From contig QAXH01001830.1 of the NCBI GenBank assembly GCA_004335635.1, positions 1 to 17,819 of the forward strand: a stretch of 17,819 nucleotides of DNA, given 5' to 3'. Below, piece by piece: positions 10,459 to 17,819 of this stretch. Source of the stretch: Chloromonas sp. AAM2. Lineage: Eukaryota > Chlorophyta > Chlorophyceae > Chlamydomonadales > Chlamydomonadaceae. The position numbers were made by a program, and so were the translations under genes. The notes under the pieces were generated by a model. The model saw nothing but the letters and a program-made list of their open reading frames with translations, did no database searches and was not told where the DNA came from. Numbering within the stretch: position 1 is the stretch's first letter; each line of letters starts with the position of its first letter.

Positions 10459-10615
10459 AATAATCAGCCTGCAATCAGCTGTAAATCTGAGGTGAAAATT
10501 TCTTGTCCCTAATCAGCCTGCCTACGGAGGTGAGAATGTAAAGCTGTAAAATCAAATTAGCTGTAAAGCTCTGACTGTCGTGTCCCTAATTAACCTGCAT
10601 ATGGAGGTGAGAATC
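10459..10615. repeat. Three degenerate copies of a CCTAATCAGCCTGC...GGTGAGAAT unit
   Basis: Copies start near 10459, 10507 and 10583. Each reads (CC)TAAT(C/T)A(G/A)CCTGC, then about 10 nt, then GAGGTGA(A/G)AAT. Copies two and three lie 75 nt apart and share TGTCCCTAAT upstream. The GAG|GTGAGA motif in each resembles a 5' splice site. They lie upstream of the F-box gene and could belong to its promoter or 5' UTR. Confidence 0.55.
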
Positions 10616-10619
10616 TGAG

Positions 10620-10841
10620 AACCAAGCCATCCAAAGCCCAAGCGCAGACGGCCTTTCTCGGCTGATTCAGCATGCTGACGGCCATTCCGGTACGGGAAGT
10701 GTTGTGGCGCCGTTGAGTCCCCGTGAGGAAGCCAATGATCGCACGATCATGGATAGAACCTCCAAGCGCCAGGTTACAGCGCTCGAGTTCCTCTCCATCA
10801 GGGAGCGGACAACAAATGAAATCCGTCATTCATCAGTGAAC
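10620..10841 (+). other. Open segment that may be a 5' exon of the F-box/vWA gene
   Basis: After an in-frame TGA at 10608 the plus strand is open to a TAA at 10842 and encodes a charged, protein-like stretch (PLSPREEANDRTIMDRTSKR, then QVTALEFLSIRERTTNEIRH). A donor TCA|GTGAAC at 10836 and an acceptor CTTCAG at 11006-11008 would join it in phase to residues 32-33 (NM) of the F-box protein, bypassing the ATG at 10916. No upstream exon with a good start was found; an internal ATG (MDRTSK) is possible. The opposite strand is also open from 10829 to 10590, so strand is not certain. Confidence 0.3.
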
Positions 10842-10915
10842 TAAAGCCGTTACAGCCACCTTCATCTGAGTACTGATGTGGCAGCCGAGCCTCATCCAAC
10901 GATAGTGAATGCTGA

Positions 10916-13900
10916 ATGGCGCCTGTCACGCGGCTTCAACGCCGAACTGAGGATTTACCAAGCCAGCAAAACTTGCAAACCTTCTCGTCTCCATCCTCAC
11001 CACTTCAGAACATGGCAGACCTCCCTGACGAGCTCCTGCTGACTCATGTGCTGAGCGAGCTGGACAACGTGGACCTTAGCCGCGTCGCTACTGTCAGCAA
11101 GCGCCACGCTCGTTTGGCGGTGAGATGCACGAGTGTGGCTGAGGAGCAACAAGGGTTTGCGGAACAACCCTAGTAAAGTTGGCACTCGGCAAACGCGAAG
11201 CTTGGCAGCTAGCATATGGATACAAAGTTCGTGCTTAGGCTGTAAAGCATGGGTCCGTGTTGGTGCCTTGCTGGGGTTGTTGTTGAGATTTGCCTTCAAT
11301 GGATGAGAACAAGGTTGTGCACTGCGGCCAGTCACTCACGCTCGGCTATCATTGGGACCGCGTACTGATTTTATTGTGGTTGCGGAGCTGCCAAGCCGCT
11401 TCCTGCCCTGCATCGCCCACCATGCGCATGCTGCTCTCCCAAAGTCTCTCGTTTTGCGAGCCACACTCGTTTTAACGGATGCACTTGCAAGGCTAAGTAA
11501 CGTCTTGCTAAATGATGCGACTTTACAGCACGGTGTATATGGCTTGACTGGATGACCAGCTCAGCTCGCCTCCAGGTCTGCACGAGGGTAGGGCTTGATA
11601 CCCCGGCAACATTAGCACCCTCCGCGCTTGTCATGGTATAATGCGGGCTCATTGTTTTGACTGCTGCGCTGCAGGCTTGCGACAAGCTTTGGCGTGACCT
11701 TTTTGAGGCTCGGTGGGGCGACAACCCTGTGAACGGACCCGCAGCCAAACTTGCTGGCTCATGGCGTAACTTCATGCGTGCGAAGCACGTGATGGATGCT
11801 GCCAGCGGAGGCTGGAATAGGCCTTGTGAATTTGAACTAAAAGCGACACTGAACCGGTTGGCGCACACCGCGGCGGCTGCGGCCAACGACAAGCCTAAGG
11901 ATGAAGCGTCTTGCGCCGAGGTCCCTTCCTCCCCAACCAGCCATCTATCCGCTGCTCTCGTTTTGTCACCCGCTCCGTCAACGAGCTCCAGCGGCAGCCT
12001 GCATTTATCCTCCAGCCCGTCCAGCTCAACAGGAATGCCATCACCCTTCTCCAGGCACCACTATGGGGCTGTCACGAGCGGTCTGCACGCCAGCGGTTCA
12101 TCTTGCAGCCATGCAGTCTATGCGCAGCACCCACCGCCGCTGCTAAGGACCAGCGCACGAGGTGACGTTGATTTGTCTCCAAGGCATCGCAGCCCCTCCA
12201 CGCCCCCACATGCCCGCTTCGGCGCCTCGTTACTGACCGGCCTGGCCCCGCAGCCGACCATGCATCCACTTCGGAAGGTCCAGCTCATCTATTTACTCGA
12301 TGGCAGTGGGTCAGTGAGCGAGGGTGAGTTGGCGCGCGCGCTAACGAGATTGCAATATTTGGATGCTGGTGGTATTGTGGAATCAAGGTGCATACCATAC
12401 AAAAGCTGCGTAAGAGCGTGCATAACGGGAATGTGAGTTTATGCTCAAGGACAATTGACCTTGCAAACACTCGTATTCGTATCCATGCCATCGTTGCAAA
12501 CACGCTAACTCTGACCTAACTCTTTCTGCCTGAGGTACACCTAAAATGCAAACAGAACTTGGCGAAGGGCTAACCTAGCAATAGCCGTTCACTCAAGAGG
12601 GCGTTGGCTTGAACTGTCTTCCTGTCTCCAGTCAATCCATTGTGCACCTGCAGTTGGTAGGCGCTGCAGGGCACCACCTTCTGGGTTGTTGGATGCGATC
12701 CTTGCGAGCATTACTGGCTGTGGTACTGATCACTCATTGTGGAGCTGAGGCTGTATGCAAGTCATATGCTGAAGCGTCAAGGCCATGCACCATGCATTTT
12801 GACGGCTCCCCTAATGCAACAAATCAATCAACACCAGGTCCCATGTCCTGCAACGGCTTCCCTGCTGTCAACTAAAAACCTGGTGCTGCTGCTGTTCAGA
12901 AGCTGTCAAACGTTCATTTATGTCAGGGAGACCGTTGGATTGAACTGTTTTCCTTTGAGTATGCTCTTTACTTGGTGGGCACTGCAGTTCACCGCCACCT
13001 GCCTGTTGCCTGGCCGCCCGCAGAGGACTTTCATGAGATGAAACAGTTCGTGATTCAGAGTGCCCCCATCCTGTGTGGCGCGCTGGGGGTGGGCATCGGC
13101 CCTCAGGGGGGGAAGGTAGGGGTTATGACCTACTGCTCGCTTTGTGCCTTCTTGTCCTTCGCCCCTGGACATTTCCATAAGGTTGCGTCTGGCTTGCTGG
13201 CGTTTGCGCATGTGAGAGCCCCCTTGCTGAAATTCTCTTCTTCTGTCTCTGATTCTCTCATACTTAACAATCTCAACATCAACTGTGCACGTAACGGACG
13301 TGCGTAAGTATTCGCATGTGAGGACGATGCTACAGCCTAAGCTGTACCCATCAGCTGCGTCATCATCAAGCGTTGGCGTGCGCCAGGAGCAGGGCTACGC
13401 ACCAGCCAACGGAAATTCTTTACCTGCATGTGCCGTTTGCACCGTTCTCAACTTAGTGTCAGACCATCCTCAACCAATTTTCAAACACATCCTCAACCCA
13501 ATAGCTGCATGTGCTGCGCATGCACAGGTTGGCGTGATTCAGTTCTCCACCGAGCCCCGGGTGGAGGTGCCCCTGGGCACTGTGGAGGAGGGGGCGCAGG
13601 GGCTGGCGGCGGCACTGGACGCGATTGTGAGTAGTAGCAGGAGCAGCAGGGGTAGAAGTGCATATCAATGGCAATAACAAGTGCGGTTGTTGTAAACCCT
13701 GCAATGTATATAGTATGGCTGCAAAGGTAGTAGCAACATTGCATTGTAAATAGCTGGGCAAGGCGGGGGAATACAATTTGTCGGCGGTCTGGGGCGCTGC
13801 AGGCGTGCTAGGGACGTGCGAGGGACTGCAGGGAAGCATATGCACTGAGCAAGCCATGCAACAATGAGGTTATGGTTAGTGTTGGGCTTGCGGCGGCTTG

Positions 13901-15877
13901 CGGCTCCAAAGCCTATTCCTAAACCCGGACACTCAACCCAACCCTAACCCCATCTCCTGTCAGGTGCGAATGAACGGCGGCACCAACATCGCCACCGCCA
14001 TCGCACGCGCCGGTTCGCTCATGAAAACGGAAGACCAAGCAGGCCTGCTCCCGCCCCCACCCCCTCCACCCCTGCCAACCCTCCTTCCCCCCGGGGAGGA
14101 TGCGGATGAAGCCATGCTAGCACCCCCTGCCCTCGCACCCCCACCACCACCGCCGCTGCCGCCACAGCCATTGGCTGCTGGGGTGCATATGATCGGGGGC
14201 AGCCCTTCCATTAGCAGCTCAGGGTCAATGGGGGGAGTGATTGACTATGCAGATGCAGGTAAGAGGCTCAGATGGACTTGTAGACTTTTCCCTGTATCTT
14301 CTATGTTTAAATGAGAAGAACGTGGCATGTGGCACGACTTGTGCATGCACATCCGGTAAGAGGTCCCATGCGCCAATTGATTATGGACTTGTAGACTTTT
14401 CCCTGCTTCTTCTTATACTTGAAATGGGAAAAGCGGTTTGTGCATGCACATGCGCTCTCCTGCGTAAACAATGTGACATGCAACATCACATGCATCATGA
14501 GCAGTTGACGTGAACACACTGCGCCTTCACCAAATCATGTGTGGGCAGCGGCACATGACCACGTCACGTTTGTTGGGTCATCGGCTTCAACGTGCATTAG
14601 GCATGATCATCATGCATGACCGCCAAGGCACTCCATGCGCCTCAGCGATGTGTCGCGCATCGTTATGTGTGTCAGAAATGTGCCGGGCATCAATAAATAA
14701 GAACTCTGGCGGTCGGTGGCAGAGCAAGCATGTTGTTCGCGTGAGTCACTGTTTTTCGTTGTTCGCAGAGCTTGGCGGTTGGACCCGCAAGCGCATCAGT
14801 GGCAGCGGTGGCATCTCTGCCTCTGTCCCTCGCCCCGCCGAGGCCCGGCCCGTCAGATTGGTGCTGCTGCTCACAGACGGAAGAGTGGACACCTACCAGG
14901 TACGTGGGAAGTGTGAGATGGGTGTCTGGGAGGTGAGAGGAAAGTGTGATGTGGGTGTCTTGGAGGTGGGAGGGAAGTGTGAGATGGGCGTGGGGGATGG
15001 GAGGGAAATGTGAGATGGGCGTGGGGGATGGGAGGGAGGTGTAAGAAGGTTGTGGGAGGCGGGAGGGGGTTGGTTGAGATGTAGATCAGCTGGCAACAGA
15101 CGTGGGGGCGTATGACAAATATGTTTGAAGAGGGGGAAAGGGTGCGTAAGGAAGTGGGACATAAACCAGACACGTGACAGCTATGAATGGTTTGACGACT
15201 TATGTGGTGGCAGGTGTGCCCCACTGCCTGTCCTGCCATCCCTTGCTGCGCCGCTACAGCAAGTCCTGCGATTGCCGTGCAATGGCGACATCCCCAGTTT
15301 CTGGACCTGTTTCTCATTCGTTCTGCCCCCTACAGGCCCGTGAGGCGCGTGCCACCGCCTGCCGCATGATGGACGAGCTCTGCGGCATCACGCTGGCGGC
15401 CTTCGGCGTGGGCAGGGGGGTGGACCGCACCGAGCTGCTACACATCATCGACACGCCGCAAGGTAATAGCAACTACTGAACCGTGCTGTATACAGTTGTG
15501 CTGGCAGGTATGACCCTCCAACTTAGGCAGGTTGCATGCACGCAGGGAGGCAGGGTTGACACACACGCAAACAAGCAGGGACACCTTGACGGTCAAGCTG
15601 ATGTGCTAGGCTGGTAGGTAGCACCGACCGGACTGCAGATGCAGGGAAGAGTCTCAGTCACTGAACCGCGTCGCATAAAGTAGCGTTCGAGCAGGAGGGT
15701 AGTTGTTCTGCCCATGACAGCGTCCGAGACCGCACCACATGGGCTGCTCCACGTCAGCGCCATGTGCACACAGCCCATGCTGTTCTGCCCATAGCATCTG
15801 CATGTGAGTGGCTGCTTGCAGGTGACGCTCCATCGCGCTACATGGACCTGTTCACTCGGGATGACGCGCCCTGGTAG
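10916..15877 (+). CDS. F-box / von Willebrand factor A domain protein
   Basis: Eight exons (10916-11119, 11675-12323, 13024-13115, 13528-13626, 13964-14258, 14769-14899, 15336-15462, 15822-15877) join in phase to 550 residues. The ATG at 10916 follows directly on an in-frame TGA; Met33 (MADLPDELL) is an alternative start. The F-box spans about residues 34-80: LPDELL at 36-41, SRVATVSKRHARLA, then DKLWRDLFEARWG after the first intron. By family knowledge it would bind SKP1 in an SCF ubiquitin ligase. A Ser/Pro-rich linker follows (about 150-260). The vWA domain starts near 271 (QLIYLLDGSGSVSEEDF). Its MIDAS residues are all present: Asp277, Ser279, Ser281, Thr355 (GGTN) and Asp483 (LLLTDGR). 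Between Thr355 and Asp483 lies a poly-proline insert (about 376-446) that enlarges the fold. The protein ends in SRYMDLFTRDDAPW. Introns are 337-700 nt. There is no signal peptide or membrane segment, so it is probably cytosolic or nuclear. Substrate unknown. Confidence 0.87.
14257..14452. repeat. ~97-bp tandem duplication at the start of intron 5 of the F-box/vWA gene
   Basis: GGTAAGAGG followed by GGACTTGTAGACTTTTCCCT occurs at 14258-14304 and again from 14354. Both copies end in a TTGTGCATGCACAT stretch (14337-14350 and 14436-14449). The duplication includes the functional 5' splice site, so the second copy carries a perfect-looking extra donor (GGTAAGAGG) inside the intron. Confidence 0.65.
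14904..15080. repeat. ~31-33-bp G-rich minisatellite in intron 6 of the F-box/vWA gene
   Basis: About five to six degenerate units with the consensus GGGAGGGAAGTGTGAGATGG followed by a GTGGGGGA-like segment. They start right after the donor at 14900. The units grow more similar in the middle, as expected of a tandem array. The array is G-rich on the transcribed RNA strand. Confidence 0.7.
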
Positions 15878-15911
15878 GCGCATGGAAGATGTGGCCCTTT
15901 CGCGTGAAAAG

Positions 15912-15987
15912 CCACCTGCCACGTGAAGGGCCACCTGCCACGTGAAGGGCCACCTGTCACGTGAAGCAGCATCGATCACGTGAAGGG
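15912..15987. repeat. 19-bp tandem repeat carrying CACGTG, four copies
   Basis: CCACCTGCCACGTGAAGGG occurs at 15912-15930 and 15931-15949, then variants follow at 15950-15968 and 15969-15987. Every copy keeps CACGTGAAG, and a relic CGCGTGAAAAG precedes the array. The array starts 35 nt after the stop of the F-box/vWA gene, so it is probably in its 3' UTR. CACGTG is the palindromic G-box/E-box core bound by bHLH and bZIP factors. Confidence 0.75.
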
Positions 15988-16142
15988 ATACTGGTTGAGG
16001 CATGTGACGTTGAGATCAGTGTGCCACAGCCATCACGGCCACAATGTGGGTTGTGTTGGACAAGAAACCTCCCTAGAGGGCCTATCACGTGCGCCGCTGC
16101 CTGTGTACGTTAGAGAACATCAGCGCTCGACATGTTGACACT

Positions 16143-16147
16143 TGTAA
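16143..16147 (+). terminator. Putative poly(A) signal TGTAA of the F-box/vWA gene
   Basis: First TGTAA after the TAG at 15875-15877, 266 nt downstream. It would place the CACGTG array inside the 3' UTR. Confidence 0.5.
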
Positions 16148-16248
16148 TGTACACCAGAGCTGCAAGTGTGAGAGCCACACAGCATTATATGTCAATTGAA
16201 CTTCGGAGGGGTTTGAGGTGGGTTGGTGCTAGCAATGTTTGGCAAGTT

Positions 16249-16399
16249 CTAGGCGTGTTTGGCAGTTGACTGTTGCTCCACAACGGTTCTAAACACCTTC
16301 ACCTTCAACCTTTTGGGATAAGCGTGACTCTTCGGGATTCATGTGTACATTGTATGGCAGGGACTAGGCGTGTGCGGCAGTTGACTGTTGTCCCGCAAC
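16249..16399. repeat. Pair of 36-bp direct repeats
   Basis: 16249-16284 and 16364-16399 match at 31 of 36 positions and share CTAGGCGTGT and GGCAGTTGACTGTTG. The spacing is 115 nt start to start. Function unknown. Confidence 0.6.
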
Positions 16400-16432
16400 T
16401 GATTGTACCAAACTGTTGGTACTGAGCCGTCC

Positions 16433-16437
16433 TTACA
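16433..16437 (-). terminator. Putative poly(A) signal TGTAA for the minus-strand gene ending at 16461
   Basis: TTACA on plus, about 25 nt beyond the TGA at 16463-16461. Its closeness to the stop is the main outside support for the tentative gene. Confidence 0.35.
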
Positions 16438-16460
16438 CCCAACGCTGCACTGAGCCATGC

Positions 16461-17099
16461 TCAGCTGGTCGCCTTGGTTGCCTTGGTATGGTGTGCATGG
16501 TGTAGCATGCCCAGGCTTATGCAGGATGCCATGCTCGTTTTCTGCAGTAACCCGTCCAGTACAGCAGTTCGTTGCAAGCGCATGCAGCCAGTGCATGCCT
16601 TGTTGCATGCGCACCCTGATGTCAGATGTGCAGAGGTACCTGCCATGGGAGTCGACTGTTCTGGCAATCCAGGGCAGCTACTTGCGAGACTTGTTGGTTT
16701 GTTCTGCTCAGCAGTGCCTGTTGCAACACCCGATACGTAGATTACGTAAACATGTTTTGTTTTGTACCACTAACAACACACACGTTACAGTTGTGTGATG
16801 AGTACATCTGCATCCGGCATTCTGTTGTTCGCTTGCTCGTCTGGTGGGCTGTTACTCCAAGTTACTTTCCTTCGATAGTCTTCACAAGTGCTTTGTCTGT
16901 GTACTAGCTTTGTACCAACGCACTCTGTACCATTACAACATGTACAACAGTTGATAGTGAAGTTTCCTTCATACCGGACCCGATTGACTCAGTTGACGAG
17001 CAGTGCTGCTGCCTCTTGTGCTTGGATGGAGCTGGTCAGGACTGGGTGGCTATGCGTTCTGCCAGCCAACCACCCTGATATATGGCCGCTGCGAGCCAT
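16461..17099 (-). CDS. Tentative 75-residue protein gene, unknown function
   Basis: I do not recognise this protein. Four minus-strand segments join in phase: 17099-17074 (MARSGHIS plus two bases), 16848-16806 (PPDEQANNRMPDAD), 16717-16640 (ALLSRTNQQVSQVAALDCQN, then SRLPWQ, donor CAG|GTACCT) and 16541-16461 (acceptor CTGCAG; KTSMASCISLGMLHHAHHTK, then ATKATS, TGA). The third exon looks like a short amphipathic helix. The acceptors CTGCAG, CAACAG and AACAG and the TGTAA just past the stop favour it. Against it: small size, a low-complexity tail, two weak donors (GAT|GTACTC and AGG|GTGGTT), and no recognised homology. The first exon could also run on to a stop (MARSGHISGWLAGRTHSHPV...), which would make it a separate short frame. 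Treat the outline as a hypothesis. Confidence 0.3.
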
Positions 17100-17534
17100 A
17101 GCAGCTTACATGCTGTGCGTGTTTTGGAGACTGACTTTTGAGTTCGGTGCTTCCCTGCGTTTGCACGCACCGACACGGATGCAAAAAAACAACAACAACA
17201 ACATCCAGGGTTCGCCACGTTAACCCCGAGCACAGTCCAGCTTGGCTTGATAAGTGTTTGGCTTCGCTGGATATGTTCGCTGGATATGTTTGACCTTAGT
17301 GCACCGACTTGCATGCGCTAGTCTCAGGCGATAAGACACTGTCGCAGACTCCTCAAGGCTAAAAGTCGTGCCCTGCTTCTCAAGCTTCAACGCGGCTTTA
17401 CTGTCTCCAGTGGCCGGCTAGAAAATCACGGCCCACTTTTGGGCAGGTGAAGTACACCTGTTTGATCCTGTCGGCTGTGGAGCGGTTTGGCATGCTGCTT
17501 CTCGGACGTCATGAAAGTGGAGACCTACAAAAAA

Positions 17535-17560
17535 AAAAGAAGTTTGCCAGTTCTGGGACA
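17535..17560. repeat. Dispersed repeat terminus, copy 3
   Basis: Identical over 26 nt to 76-101 and 5221-5246, and preceded by a longer A-run. The core motif recurs at 17675-17687 (AATTCTGGGACAG). Its inverted partner would lie to the right, beyond the window. Confidence 0.7.
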
Positions 17561-17736
17561 ATTCGTGTAAGTCAGACAGTGACGTGGTGCAGGTGTGTAA
17601 ATGTGGCGTTGATTTCTTGTCATGTGAGACTGAGATGTGGCGCCCTGGTTGGAGTGGTAGACGGTGCGGTGACCAATTCTGGGACAGTGTCACTGCTGGC
17701 ACGGTGTGTGCTGGAAGCCGATGTGGTGCATTGCCA

Positions 17737-17760
17737 GTACTGTACAGTACTGTACAGTAC
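17737..17760. repeat. Perfect 24-nt palindrome made of a 10-bp tandem repeat
   Basis: GTAC followed by two copies of TGTACAGTAC. The whole 24 nt equals its own reverse complement, so it can form a cruciform or hairpin. It lies inside the presumed third repeat element. Confidence 0.8.
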
Positions 17761-17819
17761 GCACACTCAGCCTCTTGCTGGCGCTGGTGCAGCCATGGCG
17801 TGGAGTAGCCCACATCTGG

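Larger units (their letters stand above)
10031..10610. other. Intergenic region between eIF3k and the F-box/vWA gene
   Basis: It contains the eIF3k poly(A) signal, the 38-bp duplication and the first two copies of a degenerate repeat carrying splice-donor-like GGTGARAA (third copy to 10615). No exon is supported. Confidence 0.45.
15878..16460. other. 3' flank of the F-box/vWA gene
   Basis: It contains the CACGTG array, the poly(A) signal at 16143, a pair of 36-bp direct repeats and a minus-strand TGTAA at 16437-16433. No exon is supported. Confidence 0.45.
17100..17819. other. Right flank without a supported gene
   Basis: It contains a short CAA run (17187-17201), a repeated CGCTGGATATGTT (17267 and 17278), a dispersed repeat terminus (17535-17560) with a second core motif at 17675-17687, and a 24-nt palindrome. 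The open frames on either strand show no convincing splice structure. Confidence 0.4.

Noticed and set aside
10590..10829. 79-codon minus-strand frame starting MTDFICCPLPDG
   Set aside because: No poly(A) signal or splice support, and the plus strand is equally open here with a plausible link to the F-box gene. Left unassigned.
13917..13952. Telomere-like AACCCTAACCCC stretch
   Set aside because: One and a half units only, inside the C-rich tract before a splice acceptor; not an interstitial telomere.
13960..14211. Gly-rich minus-strand frame
   Set aside because: Reverse complement of the proline codons in exon 5 of the F-box/vWA gene.
14510..15013. 167-codon plus-strand frame
   Set aside because: Only its 14769-14899 part is coding, as exon 6 of the F-box/vWA gene. 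The rest is intron and minisatellite.
15593..16003. 136-codon minus-strand frame
   Set aside because: It spans the last exon and 3' region of the F-box/vWA gene, takes part of its length from the CACGTG tandem array, and has no recognisable domain.

Overview
The window looks like nuclear DNA of a green alga (Chlorophyta). Genes are split into many short exons by GT-AG introns of roughly 50-700 nt, acceptors are mostly GCAG, base composition is near-balanced, and TGTAA, the usual green-algal poly(A) signal, lies shortly after most of the stops I could place. I see no bacterial-style operons, ribosome binding sites, rRNA, tRNA or CRISPR arrays. All gene models were spliced by hand: I joined exons only where donor, acceptor and reading phase agreed.

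Layout, left to right. (1) 1-384: a dispersed repeat terminus at 76-101, then the 3' end of a small minus-strand gene (exons 385-527 and 956-1028, 5' end unresolved). (2) 1257-5715, plus: an 8-exon gene for a 655-residue largely disordered protein with a basic coiled coil near the N-terminus and a Cys-rich C-terminal module. It resembles centriolar CCDC15-type proteins, but this name is tentative. Its last intron carries a small inverted-repeat element (5221-5439). (3) 6137-6914, minus: a small helical protein gene of unknown function, convergent with gene 2 and divergent from gene 4. (4) 7171-10030, plus: eIF3 subunit k, a 213-residue housekeeping translation factor in 8 exons. (5) 10916-15877, plus: an 8-exon gene for a 550-residue protein joining an F-box to a von Willebrand factor A domain with a complete MIDAS site. 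A proline-rich insert of roughly 80 residues interrupts the vWA fold. (6) 16461-17099, minus: a tentative 75-residue gene. The right flank carries another copy of the dispersed repeat terminus at 17535-17560.

The genes do not form an obvious pathway. The most notable product is the F-box/vWA protein, which by architecture would be a substrate adaptor of an SCF-type ubiquitin ligase using a metal-dependent vWA surface for binding. The non-coding sequence is also structured: G-rich minisatellites in two introns, an intron duplication that copies a splice donor, a 19-bp tandem repeat carrying CACGTG in the 3' region of the F-box gene, and degenerate repeats upstream of that gene.
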